NCBI RefSeq assembly: GCF_019654955.1
Contig: NZ_BPEV01000013.1
Coordinates: 54,526 to 118,525 of the forward strand
Source: Shewanella sp. KT0246
GTDB lineage: Bacteria > Pseudomonadota > Gammaproteobacteria > Enterobacterales > Shewanellaceae
Direction of reading: 5' to 3'
DNA: 64,000 bases
In this document: positions 46,090 through 55,264 of the stretch, one piece after another
Position numbering within the stretch: the stretch's first letter is position 1
Layout: every line of letters begins with the position of its first letter
Position numbers and translations under genes: made by a program
Notes under the pieces: model-generated
Told to the model about the DNA's origin: nothing
Seen by the model: only the letters and a program-made list of their open reading frames with translations
The model's database searches: none

Positions 46090-46112
46090 TTACTATTTTC
46101 GGTATTCACAGT

Positions 46113-47063
46113 ATGAATGTATCTCGTATCGACTTGAACCTCCTTGTGTATTTAGACGTTTTACTGCGTGAAAGGAATGTTACTAAAGCAGCTGATCAAC
46201 TAGGGATCAGCCAACCTGCAATGAGTAATGGCCTAAAACGCTTAAGAACTTTGTTTGATGATCCGTTACTGATCAGAACCAGTCAGGGCATGACGCCAAC
46301 AGAACGCGCGCAAGAATTGCAACCCACGATAAGTGAATTGATTATTGGATTGGAAAAAGCCGTACAGCCACGCGCCAAGTTTAATGCAATAGAAAGTGAA
46401 CAAGTCTTCCGTGTCATGGCAAGTGATTATGCTGAAGCGACGTTAATTCCACCGCTAATTGCAAAGCTTCGTACTGAAGCGCCAAACATCATTTTAGATA
46501 TCATGACCCCAAGTGATGTCAGTTTCCCTGATGTAGAACAAGGAAGAGTCGATATGGTAATTAACCGTTTTGACAGTATTCCTCAGTCATTTCATCAAAA
46601 AGTGTTATGGAATGATGACTTTAGTTGTTTGATTAGTAAGACTAATCCTGTGTTGGATAAGTTTTCATTAGACAGTTATTTGCAAGCTAAGCACGTGTGG
46701 GTGAGTAAAACAGGTATGGGCGTTGGCGTGGGGATGGACCCTGATGATGTGCAGCGCTTAGGTTGGGTGGATGAGGCGTTAACTCGAATAGGAGTAAAAC
46801 GTCAAATCACCATTTTTACGCGCCACTATCAAGCAGCTTGTTTGTTGGCTGAACAACAAGATTTGATCGCAACCATACCAAGTAAGATGGCCCGTCAACA
46901 TGAAAATAATGACCGTGTCAGTATCGTTCCGCCACCATTTATCATTCAACCTATTGCACTCACAATGGCTTGGAGTCCTTTACTACAGCATAATCCTGCC
47001 CATAAATGGATGCGTCAATTGATCACTAAAACGGCTGATGAGATCAATCGGGGTGGAGTTTAA
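46113..47063 (+). CDS. LysR-family regulator next to the glyoxylate shunt genes
   Basis: 316 residues. The winged helix lies at residues 5-65 (LNLLVYLDVLLRERNVTKAA, QLGISQPAMSNGLKRLRTLF) and a NodD-like effector domain follows (FRVMASDYAEATLIPPLIAK). It lies between divergent aceA and downstream glcB, and near-identical operator-like sequences flank both targets. It probably activates or represses the shunt in response to a metabolite. The effector is unknown. Confidence 0.88.
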   Translation: MNVSRIDLNLLVYLDVLLRERNVTKAADQLGISQPAMSNGLKRLRTLFDDPLLIRTSQGMTPTERAQELQPTISELIIGLEKAVQPRAKFNAIESEQVFRVMASDYAEATLIPPLIAKLRTEAPNIILDIMTPSDVSFPDVEQGRVDMVINRFDSIPQSFHQKVLWNDDFSCLISKTNPVLDKFSLDSYLQAKHVWVSKTGMGVGVGMDPDDVQRLGWVDEALTRIGVKRQITIFTRHYQAACLLAEQQDLIATIPSKMARQHENNDRVSIVPPPFIIQPIALTMAWSPLLQHNPAHKWMRQLITKTADEINRGGV

Positions 47064-47165
47064 GTTTATTGATATTTTGATTTTTAGTTACCTATACGTA
47101 GTAAATTAACCAAAAAACATCACTTTGCCATATTTTGTGTGAATAGTGATGATAATAAGTATAAA

Positions 47166-47190
47166 TTGGATAAATAAGTGTAGTTTGATA
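47166..47190. promoter_or_regulatory. shared operator-like sequence upstream of glcB
   Basis: TTGG-ATAAATAAGTGTAGTTT-GATA matches the sequence in the aceA-lysR gap. It lies about 120-140 bases before the malate synthase start. Confidence 0.5.
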
Positions 47191-47306
47191 TAGAGTAATG
47201 TCTTGCTTCGAATTAACGGTAAGCTAAGAAAATTGAAATCAGTTTGGGGTTTTATTTACCCCGGATTTTACCGTTAACGCACTGGAATTATAGGTAGGGA
47301 TATTAA

Positions 47307-49484
47307 ATGACAGCACGTATTAAAGTAGGTGGCTTACAAATAGCTGAAGAGTTGTGGCAATTGGTTGATAGTGAAATTTGCCCCAAGACAGGGATTGATT
47401 CAGCAGAGTTCTGGGCTAAATTTGAAGATGTCGTTACCGAATTTTCTCCACTGAATATCAAGCTGCTAGAAAAAAGAGAACGCCTACAGCATCAAATTGA
47501 CCAATGGCATATCGATAACCCTGCTCAAGATGCTAGTCCAGCGCAATACAAAGCCTTTCTCAGCGAAATAGGTTACCTCGTTCCTGAGGGCGATCCTTTT
47601 GACGTTAGCACTGAAAATGTTGATCATGAAATAGCCATGCAAGCTGGGCCACAACTTGTGGTGCCAGTTAAAAATGCCCGATTTGCACTTAATGCTGCTA
47701 ATGCGCGTTGGGGCAGTTTATATGATGCACTTTATGGCACCGACGCGATATCAGAAGAGGGCGGTGCAGAGCTCACTAAGCAATACAACCCAGTTCGCGG
47801 CGCTAAAGTCATCGCATTTGCCAAACAGCACTTAGATAACGCAGCGCCATTAGTTACCGGTAGCCATGCAGATGTGAAACGTTACTGCGTTGAAGCTGGT
47901 GTGTTAACTATGACGTTAACCAATGGCGAAATCACCACGTTAACGCAAGCTGAAAAGTTTGTTGGTTATCAAGGCACTGCTGATGCGCCGAGTGCCATAT
48001 TACTAGTAAATAATGCTCTACATATTGAGGTTCAAATCGATCCTAGCAGTGTCATTGGTAGTACTGATAAAGCAGGTGTAAAAGACTTATTAGTTGAAGC
48101 TGCAGTTACCACCATTATGGATTGTGAAGATTCTGTCGCAGCTGTTGATGCTGAAGATAAAGTGGAAGTTTACCGTAACTGGTTAGGCTTAATGCAAGGT
48201 AACTTATCGGCTTCACTGAGTAAGGGTGGCAAACAAATCGTCAGAGAATTGAATGACGATCGTGTTTACAGTGCACCGAATACTACTGATAAATCGGTGA
48301 TTTTACCCGGCCGAAGTTTACTGTTTGTACGTAATGTTGGTCACTTGATGACGATTAATGCTGTATTAGATAAAGACAGCAATGAAGTGCCAGAAGGAAT
48401 ACTTGATGGCATGATCACTGTGCTTGCGGCGATGCATGATCTCAAAGGCAATAATAATGGTCGCAGTAATAGCCGTAAAGGTTCGGTGAATATTGTAAAA
48501 CCGAAAATGCATGGCCCCGAAGAAGTGCAATTTACTTGTGAGTTATTCACTAAGATAGAAGATGTGCTCAACTTGCCCCGTAATACCATTAAAGTGGGGA
48601 TTATGGATGAGGAGCGACGAACCACTCTTAACTTAAAAGAGTGCATCAGAGTTGCCAAAGAACGTGTGGTATTTATTAATACTGGTTTTCTTGACCGCAC
48701 GGGAGATGAACTGCATACCTCAATGTTAGCAGGCGCCTTTGTACCAAAGTCGGTAATGAAACAGCAAAAGTGGATTGCCGCTTACGAAGATTGGAATGTC
48801 GATATTGGACTTGAATGTGGCTTACAAGGGCGCTCTCAAATCGGTAAAGGCATGTGGCCAATGCCGGATGAAATGGCAGCGATGCTTGAGCAAAAAGTGG
48901 CTCATCCTAAAGCGGGAGCCAATACTGCATGGGTACCTTCACCAAATGGCGCAGTCCTGCACTCGACTCACTACCATCAAATTAATGTGGCAGAGGTTCA
49001 GCAACAGATTAAACAACGTCAACGCGCTAGCATTGATGACTTACTGACGATTCCTTTACTTGATGAAGCGACCACTCTCACTAAGGAACAAATTACCTTT
49101 GAGTTAGAAAATAATGCCCAAGGTATTTTAGGTTATGTGGTGCGCTGGATTGACCAAGGTGTTGGCTGTTCAAAAGTACCAGATATTAATAACGTGGGCT
49201 TGATGGAAGACCGAGCCACATTGCGGATTTCGTCGCAATATTTAACCAACTGGTTAGAGCATGGTTTATGCAGTGAAGAAGAAGTATTAGCTGCGCTGAA
49301 AAAGATGGCTGTTGTCGTTGATACTCAAAACGCAGGGGATGCTGAATACATTAATATGGCGCCTAACTTTGACGGCATAGCCTTTAAAGCCGCGTGTGAT
49401 TTAATTTTTAAAGGTAAAGCTCAGCCATCTGGCTATACCGAGCCTTTACTGCATGCTTATAGAATCCAAGCAAAGGTAAGTTAA
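47307..49484 (+). CDS. glcB: malate synthase G
   Basis: Condenses glyoxylate and acetyl-CoA to malate, completing the shunt started by AceA. 725 residues, the size of the G isoform. Signatures are [54 protein letters not shown] and [18 protein letters not shown], with ERRT supplying the catalytic region and an Asp near [19 protein letters not shown]. Strong ribosome site (GTAGGGA) upstream. It has its own leader and terminator, separate from aceA. Confidence 0.96.
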   Translation: MTARIKVGGLQIAEELWQLVDSEICPKTGIDSAEFWAKFEDVVTEFSPLNIKLLEKRERLQHQIDQWHIDNPAQDASPAQYKAFLSEIGYLVPEGDPFDVSTENVDHEIAMQAGPQLVVPVKNARFALNAANARWGSLYDALYGTDAISEEGGAELTKQYNPVRGAKVIAFAKQHLDNAAPLVTGSHADVKRYCVEAGVLTMTLTNGEITTLTQAEKFVGYQGTADAPSAILLVNNALHIEVQIDPSSVIGSTDKAGVKDLLVEAAVTTIMDCEDSVAAVDAEDKVEVYRNWLGLMQGNLSASLSKGGKQIVRELNDDRVYSAPNTTDKSVILPGRSLLFVRNVGHLMTINAVLDKDSNEVPEGILDGMITVLAAMHDLKGNNNGRSNSRKGSVNIVKPKMHGPEEVQFTCELFTKIEDVLNLPRNTIKVGIMDEERRTTLNLKECIRVAKERVVFINTGFLDRTGDELHTSMLAGAFVPKSVMKQQKWIAAYEDWNVDIGLECGLQGRSQIGKGMWPMPDEMAAMLEQKVAHPKAGANTAWVPSPNGAVLHSTHYHQINVAEVQQQIKQRQRASIDDLLTIPLLDEATTLTKEQITFELENNAQGILGYVVRWIDQGVGCSKVPDINNVGLMEDRATLRISSQYLTNWLEHGLCSEEEVLAALKKMAVVVDTQNAGDAEYINMAPNFDGIAFKAACDLIFKGKAQPSGYTEPLLHAYRIQAKVS

Positions 49485-49534
49485 TATAAGCCAAGCTATT
49501 TTAAGTATCATAGTGTTAAGCCGCCCAAAACACT

Positions 49535-49567
49535 AAAGCCTTAATCAATACGATTAGGGCTTTTTTA
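49535..49567 (+). terminator. terminator of glcB
   Basis: AAAGCCTTAATC pairs with GATTAGGGCTTT (one G·U) and is followed by TTTT. Confidence 0.8.
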
Positions 49568-49660
49568 TTTGTAAGCTATTAATGAACAGCGGGTTAAATT
49601 GCTAGCCATTCATCCAGAGTTTGGCTAATGTGGATGAATGATTAATAAAGGAATATTAAG

Positions 49661-50086
49661 ATGAAAGTGCACGATATTATGACTCAAAATCCCGTTTGTA
49701 TCAGCGATGAAGCAAGCTTAAAAGATGCCCATCAATTGATGCAAAGCCGTAATGTACGCCACCTTCCAGTTATTTCTGAAACCGATGGCCAACTGATTGG
49801 GATGTTGACTCATAAAAAAATGATTGCCAGTGTGTTAACTATGCTCAATAAATATGGCCAAGGGGCATTAGACAGAAAAGAGCGTTACACGCCAATTGCC
49901 GATATTATGGAAACCCAAGTGCAAAAGTTAGGTTTAGATGAGCCTCTAACGATCGTCGTGCAATACTTTATTGATAATAAGTTAGGATGCTTACCTGTAG
50001 TTGATGAGCAAAACAAAGTGCTAGGGATTGTCACTTCATCAGATTTTGTCAAACTGTGTCAGCGACTACTGTTAAAACATAACTAA
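49661..50086 (+). CDS. CBS-pair domain protein
   Basis: 141 residues made only of two CBS motifs: VHDIMTQNPVCISDEASLKD and NVRHLPVISETDGQLIGMLT, then YTPIADIMETQVQKLG and NKLGCLPVVDEQNKVLGIVT. Such stand-alone pairs bind adenine nucleotides and act as energy sensors or regulatory subunits. No catalytic partner is adjacent. Ribosome site AAAGGA upstream. Confidence 0.9.
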   Translation: MKVHDIMTQNPVCISDEASLKDAHQLMQSRNVRHLPVISETDGQLIGMLTHKKMIASVLTMLNKYGQGALDRKERYTPIADIMETQVQKLGLDEPLTIVVQYFIDNKLGCLPVVDEQNKVLGIVTSSDFVKLCQRLLLKHN

Positions 50087-50185
50087 AGGTAGTATTCCTT
50101 TTAATCAGTGATTTACAGTTAGTAGGCCTTATTAATAGGCACTTTTATTAGAAGTGAAACCTTTGAGCTTTTTACACTAGCTATT

Positions 50186-50227
50186 ACAAAAATGGTTCAA
50201 CGAATAATATCGTTGAACCATTTTTGT
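50186..50227. terminator. hairpin terminator after the CBS gene (family member 1)
   Basis: ACAAAAATGGTTCAACGA pairs perfectly (18 bp) with TCGTTGAACCATTTTTGT. The same core, AAATGGTTCARC-GA, recurs at 55166-55201 and 59865-59898. Confidence 0.85.
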
Positions 50228-50275
50228 ATGTGCTTATAAACTACAAGATTAGACATTATTATAGATTCACAGTCA

Positions 50276-50400
50276 TTACTTCAAACCCGAAATCAGTGGC
50301 GGGATACCCGGTAAAATCCCTACCGCCGCCATCACTCCTGTGAGTACCACAAACAAAATGCTTGGCACTATCCAGCGGTTCATTTGGGTTAACTTGGAGC
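50276..50400 (-). pseudogene. duplicated 3' end of the DUF3360 permease gene
   Basis: Bases 50277-50400 match 53281-53404 with only three differences (about 98%). On the minus strand they encode the last 41 codons of the permease (MNRWIVPSI ... GILPGIPPLISGLK) and still end in a stop codon. Similarity ends abruptly at 50400. The two copies bracket the lipoprotein gene at 50691-53162 as direct repeats. Confidence 0.92.
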
Positions 50401-50690
50401 CAAAACCTGTACAACTTATTAAACAAAAATTAGTAAGTTAATTTACTCCTATCCATATCAGTAATCCTCATAGATATTTTTACTTGAGTCTAATTTCTAG
50501 AGGTTTATGTCGTTATAGATGGTGTTAGTAGATTGTCATTCTTAGAGAGGGGTGAGTATAAGTTATTACGTTGCAGGGTTTTATAATAATTTATGTTGTG
50601 AAATTGTTATTGGTGGTGCTAGTATCCTAATTTTTAATACCTACGTAGTATACGTGGGTTAATGGATATAGCCTCGGAAAAGGAATTCTA
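50401..50690. other. intergenic region upstream of the cadherin-like lipoprotein
   Basis: AT-rich, no gene. TACCTACGTAGTATACGTGGG at 50640-50660 contains the small palindrome TACGTA. It should contain the promoter of the gene at 50691. Confidence 0.5.
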
Positions 50691-53162
50691 ATGAAAAGAT
50701 ATTTTTCTTTCACTTTACTTGCTGCTGCAATTTTATCTGGATGTGGAAGTGATTCATCTCCCGAAAACGAAATAGAGCCGATTGTTAATTCGGCCCCTCA
50801 AGCATTCAATGATGTTGCTTTAGCGCAAAACAATAGTGTGATTACCATAGATGTATTAGCCAACGATACAGATCAAAATAATGATGAATTAACTATCACT
50901 TCCATAACTTCTATGCCAACAGTTGGCTCTGCTGAAGTTGTTAATAATCAAATTATTTATACGCCAGAAAACAACGTCTCTCATAGCGATTCAATTACCT
51001 ATGAAATTTCAGATGGTGAGTTAACTGCACATGCTGAAGTCGCGATAACTGTTAATCATACGATGACATTATCAGGGTTAGTAACGGACTCACCTATCGC
51101 CAACGCTTTAGTCTCAGTCACTATGGGGGAGGATGTTTTTGAGGTCGAAGCAGATACTAGTGGTAATTACACATTGCCTATAACAGTTAATGATATGTCT
51201 TCATTGATTTTAATTAATGCGAAAGGTAATCCGACGGAAAATCAGGAAGGTGTTGAGCTTATTGCATTTGTTGGTCAAGCAAGTAACTTACTTGTTTTAT
51301 TAGATGAAGATCGCGCATTGACTAATAAAGAAAATAATAAAACCAATGTGACTCATTTAACAACAGCAACTTATTTGTTGGTTAAAGATAATATTGAAAA
51401 TAATGAAATCACGAGTGAAGAAGAGTTTAATCAGTTACTTGGAAGTCTTACCCCTTCCCAGCTGATTGAAACAGCTGGTTTCATAAAATTACTTGTTGAT
51501 AATGATGATTTTGAGATTCCAGAGGGGGAGTCTGTTTTATCACTTTTAGATGCTCAGTTAGTCGAAGGTGAAAACTCAACGACAAGTGAACTCATCGAGG
51601 CATACTTAACGGAAAATGGATACGTTGATGAAGATGGTGAAACTACTGAAGCTTATGCAGTCGCTATAAGTGAAGCAATAGAGCAAACGATTTCAGATCC
51701 TAATGTGGTAGCACAATTTACAACAGAAAACTTTTCTGACCAAACAATCATTGGATTATTTGGGGCAAAACAAAATTGGAATGAATATCAAGGTATTGGT
51801 AAGCAATTTTTAGCAAATGGTACAGGAAAAACTTTTAATACAAATAATTATATTGGCAACATTGCTGAAATAAACTTTACTTGGGACATTGTTGATGGAC
51901 ATTTGCAAGTCATCTATCAGGATGCCACTTCTAAGTCGTACGATTTTATTGCTTATCCATATAATGAATTAGCAACCGATTATAATTTTGAACAGTCCAT
52001 TATTGATGAGCTCATTGCTGCTCATCACGCTGGGTTTATCGAAGAGTTTTTTAATATAGAAGTTAATTTTGGTATTGCGAATGAGAAATATGTATTGCTA
52101 TCAAGTACATCGTCTCAGTATCAAGTAAATGTCACGGGAGAGTATTATACTCAACTCAATCTCCCAACGACAGGTTATCCTTGGAGTAACCCTACGCCTC
52201 GTGTCCTTGAGCCACTATCAAAGAGTCAAATACTAGTTCATACACCAGAATCTGCGCTTGAAGAAGATTCTCTTACTGAGATGGAAGGTGACTGGGTACT
52301 ACACTTTGAGGATACTTTTATAGATTACAACAGTTTGCAAGAAGTAACAGAAGTTACTGGGGATGTTGTAACAATTAAAGATACATTAGCTACAGCACGT
52401 AATAGTAATCAGCAGTTTAATGCCGCACTGATAAACGGAGTTCTTACTTTAACTGATGGAGCTGTTCAGTATAGATTTACACCTCTTACTTCTGCTGGAA
52501 AAGGCTATTTAACTCAAATTGAAAAATGGTCTAACAACAAATTGGACTATGTGTTAGCAAGGCAAATAGCTAAATTTGATACAAGTTATGAGCAATATAC
52601 AAAAAATATAGCGACTGAGTTACCTATGGTTCAACTGTCATATATTAATAGTAATCAAGAAAGTAATTGGGACGGGGATAAACTAAAGTTCAGTAATGTT
52701 TGGGGTTATATATTTAATAAAGATGGCACATTAAATAGAGGCGTCAGCGCCGTTGAGCCAGATCATGATTCGAATGATAATGATATTGGGTATTTCTCAT
52801 TGGGTGATGACCGATGGACATGGGATAACTCTGGACGAATTGTTAATCATTACCTTTCAACTTTGCAGCTGGAGCGACATAGAATTTGGGAAGTTATTTC
52901 TGTAGATGATGATGGACGTGCGTTAGTTTACGAACATTCAACTTACGGTTGGGATGATAATGGTGACGGAGTGGTAGAGGAAAGTGAAACTGGTCAATTA
53001 ATTCGACCTCGCATTAATACCTTTAAGCTAAATGATTTAAGCCAATGGGAAACTGAGTGGCAAAATACAATTAATCTTGGTTTGCTAGGACAAAGCTCGA
53101 ATACCGAAGCTAAAGTTACTGAAGCCGAAACTAAAAAACGTGTAAATCTTAATACCCATTAA
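50691..53162 (+). CDS. large lipoprotein with cadherin/Ig-like N-terminal domain
   Basis: 823 residues. The lipoprotein signal ends in LSGC. Residues about 33-125 form an Ig/cadherin-like (Big_9 type) domain: SAPQAFNDVALAQNNSV, DVLANDTDQNNDELTI and SITYEISDGELTAHAEVAI. A second beta domain (about 128-175) resembles carboxypeptidase-regulatory folds (SGLVTDSPIANALVSV, DTSGNYTLPI). The remaining 640 residues are acidic, Asn/Thr-rich and unassigned, with a Ca-binding-like DDNGDGVVEESETG near the end. Probably an outer-membrane surface protein. It is bracketed by 124-bp direct repeats, and its AT-rich codons differ from those of its neighbours, which suggests a recent insertion. Confidence 0.8.
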   Translation: MKRYFSFTLLAAAILSGCGSDSSPENEIEPIVNSAPQAFNDVALAQNNSVITIDVLANDTDQNNDELTITSITSMPTVGSAEVVNNQIIYTPENNVSHSDSITYEISDGELTAHAEVAITVNHTMTLSGLVTDSPIANALVSVTMGEDVFEVEADTSGNYTLPITVNDMSSLILINAKGNPTENQEGVELIAFVGQASNLLVLLDEDRALTNKENNKTNVTHLTTATYLLVKDNIENNEITSEEEFNQLLGSLTPSQLIETAGFIKLLVDNDDFEIPEGESVLSLLDAQLVEGENSTTSELIEAYLTENGYVDEDGETTEAYAVAISEAIEQTISDPNVVAQFTTENFSDQTIIGLFGAKQNWNEYQGIGKQFLANGTGKTFNTNNYIGNIAEINFTWDIVDGHLQVIYQDATSKSYDFIAYPYNELATDYNFEQSIIDELIAAHHAGFIEEFFNIEVNFGIANEKYVLLSSTSSQYQVNVTGEYYTQLNLPTTGYPWSNPTPRVLEPLSKSQILVHTPESALEEDSLTEMEGDWVLHFEDTFIDYNSLQEVTEVTGDVVTIKDTLATARNSNQQFNAALINGVLTLTDGAVQYRFTPLTSAGKGYLTQIEKWSNNKLDYVLARQIAKFDTSYEQYTKNIATELPMVQLSYINSNQESNWDGDKLKFSNVWGYIFNKDGTLNRGVSAVEPDHDSNDNDIGYFSLGDDRWTWDNSGRIVNHYLSTLQLERHRIWEVISVDDDGRALVYEHSTYGWDDNGDGVVEESETGQLIRPRINTFKLNDLSQWETEWQNTINLGLLGQSSNTEAKVTEAETKKRVNLNTH

Positions 53163-53207
53163 TCGCGATTTATAAATGACATAATTGTATTTTATATCGC
53201 AATAACC

Positions 53208-53249
53208 ATAAAAGAAGCTTTGATCTCCCAAAGCTTCTTTTATTTTTTA
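53208..53249. terminator. terminator after the cadherin-like lipoprotein gene
   Basis: ATAAAAGAAGCTTTG pairs perfectly with CAAAGCTTCTTTTAT around ATCTCC and is followed by TTTTTT. It may also serve the convergent permease gene. Confidence 0.88.
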
Positions 53250-53279
53250 GTCACATAAAATATTATTTTAATTGTGTCA

Positions 53280-54854
53280 CTACTTCAAACCCGAAATCAG
53301 TGGCGGGATACCCGGTAAAATCCCTACCGCCGCCATCACTCCTGTGAGTACCACAAACATAATGCTTGGCACAATCCAGCGGTTCATTTGGGTTAACTTA
53401 GAGCTACGTTCTTTACAGCCAATTAAGCCAAGGTTATCTAGCAACATAGTCAATGACCAACCAAATGCAGGGTTAACTAATACCGATGAAAACACCACAA
53501 TTGCGGCTGACTGTGTGGTTTTACCTTCACGGGTCATTTCCATACCTGCTTCAAGTAAAGGGATAAATACCCCAACCACTAATGCCACACACAGTACTGG
53601 CTCCCATATGGCTAAATCCATCGGGTAACCCCAAAGTGCCGCGATAACGCAAAACAATGCAGTGAGTAATGCACCAGCTGGAATAGGGCGCTTTGCAATT
53701 GCTGCTGGTACAATATATGTGCCCCAAGATGAGGTAAAGTTCGCTCCCCCCATAATAGAGCCGATAGTTTGACGAATTGATGCTGTGGTCATGGTGTCGT
53801 CAATGTTCATGTGTACTTTTTCAGTACGTTCAGGGTAATTAATCTTTTGAAAAACTTGATGACCTAAAAAGTCTGGCGACCACATGGCCACGGCTAGAAT
53901 GGCAAATGGCAGTACTACCATAAAGCTTTCTAAGGTCGGTAAACCTAGCATCCAGCCAGTATCTTCACCCCACCAATACATAGGGTTCATATTGGGTAAA
54001 CCTGGAGCTGTATGAAATTCAAATGGTGCTCCCAGAGCAAATGCCAGTGTACCGCCGAGTAGGCAGCTTAGCGGCACGGCTAACCAGCGCTTACGCCAAT
54101 GTTCAAGTAATGCATACAATATTATGGTGCAGAAAATCACAATGAAAGCGATATGAGACATGCCAATATCATTTGCCCATGCAATGAGTTTATTCACTTG
54201 CGAGGCCGTGCCGACAAATCCGAGATATAGCAGCAGTCCTCCGCAAACCCCTTTACTGGTTAGGTTTGCTAGCATACTGCCGCCTTTGCTAATAGCGAGT
54301 ATCAACCCAAGTGCGCCAATAAGCAGACCAAATGCCATTGGGTGACCACCTGCAGCGACCACAATGGGGATCATCGGGATTAGTGGGCCATGCGTTCCAG
54401 CTAAGTTTGCCGTTGGGAGTAAAAAACCTGAAAAAATGACGATAAAGAAGGCGGCAATGATCAGCTCATAACGGACATTTTCTAAGATAAAGCTTTCGTT
54501 AAGACCAAGAGAAGTAGCAAAAGTGGTAGCAATAGCACCTACCATTACAACCTTACCAATCGTTGCTGCCATAGCGGCAATGGAGTCTTCTGGTTCGAAT
54601 CGATAATCTTTCACTGGCAAATTAGGTCGCCAGCGTTTCGGCGCCATAATTTTCAATTCATTTTCTAAATATTCTTCTCTGCTTTCAAACTCAGAGCTGG
54701 ATTTATGCAGTTGTTGGTAAGTCTGCTGTTGACTCTCTTGTTGCTGAGGACTCTCTTGTTGCTGAGGGCTCTCTTGTTGCTGAGGGCTCTGTTGAGACTG
54801 ATCGTTTAACTCGGCACTTTTTTGTTCATGCACTGCTTCAGAATTACTGCTCAT
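53280..54854 (-). CDS. DUF3360 family membrane permease
   Basis: 524 residues from ATG 54854 (AGGA upstream; GTG 54872 is less likely). The first 55 residues are polar with a QQQESP repeat; then WRPNLPVKDYRFEPEDSIAA begins the DUF3360 core, which has about 11 TM helices and the loop motifs LPTANLAGTHGPLIPMIPIV, GANFTSSWGTYIVPAAIAKR and FIPLLEAGMEMTREGKTT. The family looks like NCS2/benzoate permeases; the substrate is unknown. A fragment of its 3' end is duplicated at 50276-50400. Probably a stand-alone gene. Confidence 0.85.
   Translation of the reverse strand: MSSNSEAVHEQKSAELNDQSQQSPQQQESPQQQESPQQQESQQQTYQQLHKSSSEFESREEYLENELKIMAPKRWRPNLPVKDYRFEPEDSIAAMAATIGKVVMVGAIATTFATSLGLNESFILENVRYELIIAAFFIVIFSGFLLPTANLAGTHGPLIPMIPIVVAAGGHPMAFGLLIGALGLILAISKGGSMLANLTSKGVCGGLLLYLGFVGTASQVNKLIAWANDIGMSHIAFIVIFCTIILYALLEHWRKRWLAVPLSCLLGGTLAFALGAPFEFHTAPGLPNMNPMYWWGEDTGWMLGLPTLESFMVVLPFAILAVAMWSPDFLGHQVFQKINYPERTEKVHMNIDDTMTTASIRQTIGSIMGGANFTSSWGTYIVPAAIAKRPIPAGALLTALFCVIAALWGYPMDLAIWEPVLCVALVVGVFIPLLEAGMEMTREGKTTQSAAIVVFSSVLVNPAFGWSLTMLLDNLGLIGCKERSSKLTQMNRWIVPSIMFVVLTGVMAAVGILPGIPPLISGLK
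54731..54792 (-). repeat. 18-bp coding repeat in the permease N-terminus
   Basis: About 3.5 units of GACTCTCTTGTTGCTGAG on the plus strand encode SPQQQE/SQQQ on the minus strand. In-frame copy changes would only alter a polar linker. Confidence 0.8.
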
Positions 54855-54872
54855 ATCATTCCTGTTGTTCAC

Positions 54873-55264
54873 TCACTAAAAGCGCGTTGTCGACTAATTT
54901 AGAGCCAGCTTATCTGAAGCAAGTTAGTAGAGCTAACATTAAAAGCGATTTGAGTCTCAGACATTAGTCGTATAACACAAAAAATTAACATAAATAAAAT
55001 CAATAGTTTGTGGTTGATTATTGAACGATGTTGAAATATGGATTGCCTGGAGTTTCAAATGACTTCAAGCAAAATAAGCGTGTATAGCAATAAGGGGAAT
55101 AGGATGGAAGAATCGTTAAAGAACAAGGTTTGGAGTGATTTTTTTTTGCAGCGTTGTACAGATGTAAAATGGTTCAGCGACTGATGTTGCTGAACCATTT
55201 TGCAAGCCTTTAAAAGCCGTTTATTAGACTATTGACTCAATAGCGGTTATTGATTAAATAGTGG
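54873..55264. other. intergenic region with hairpin family member 2
   Basis: No gene. It holds the permease promoter at the left and the terminator hairpin at 55166-55201 for the sulfatase gene at the right. Confidence 0.6.
55166..55201 (-). terminator. hairpin terminator after the sulfatase gene (family member 2)
   Basis: AAAATGGTTCAGC pairs with GCTGAACCATTTT around GACTGATGTT. Core sequence shared with 50186-50227 and 59865-59898. Confidence 0.75.
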
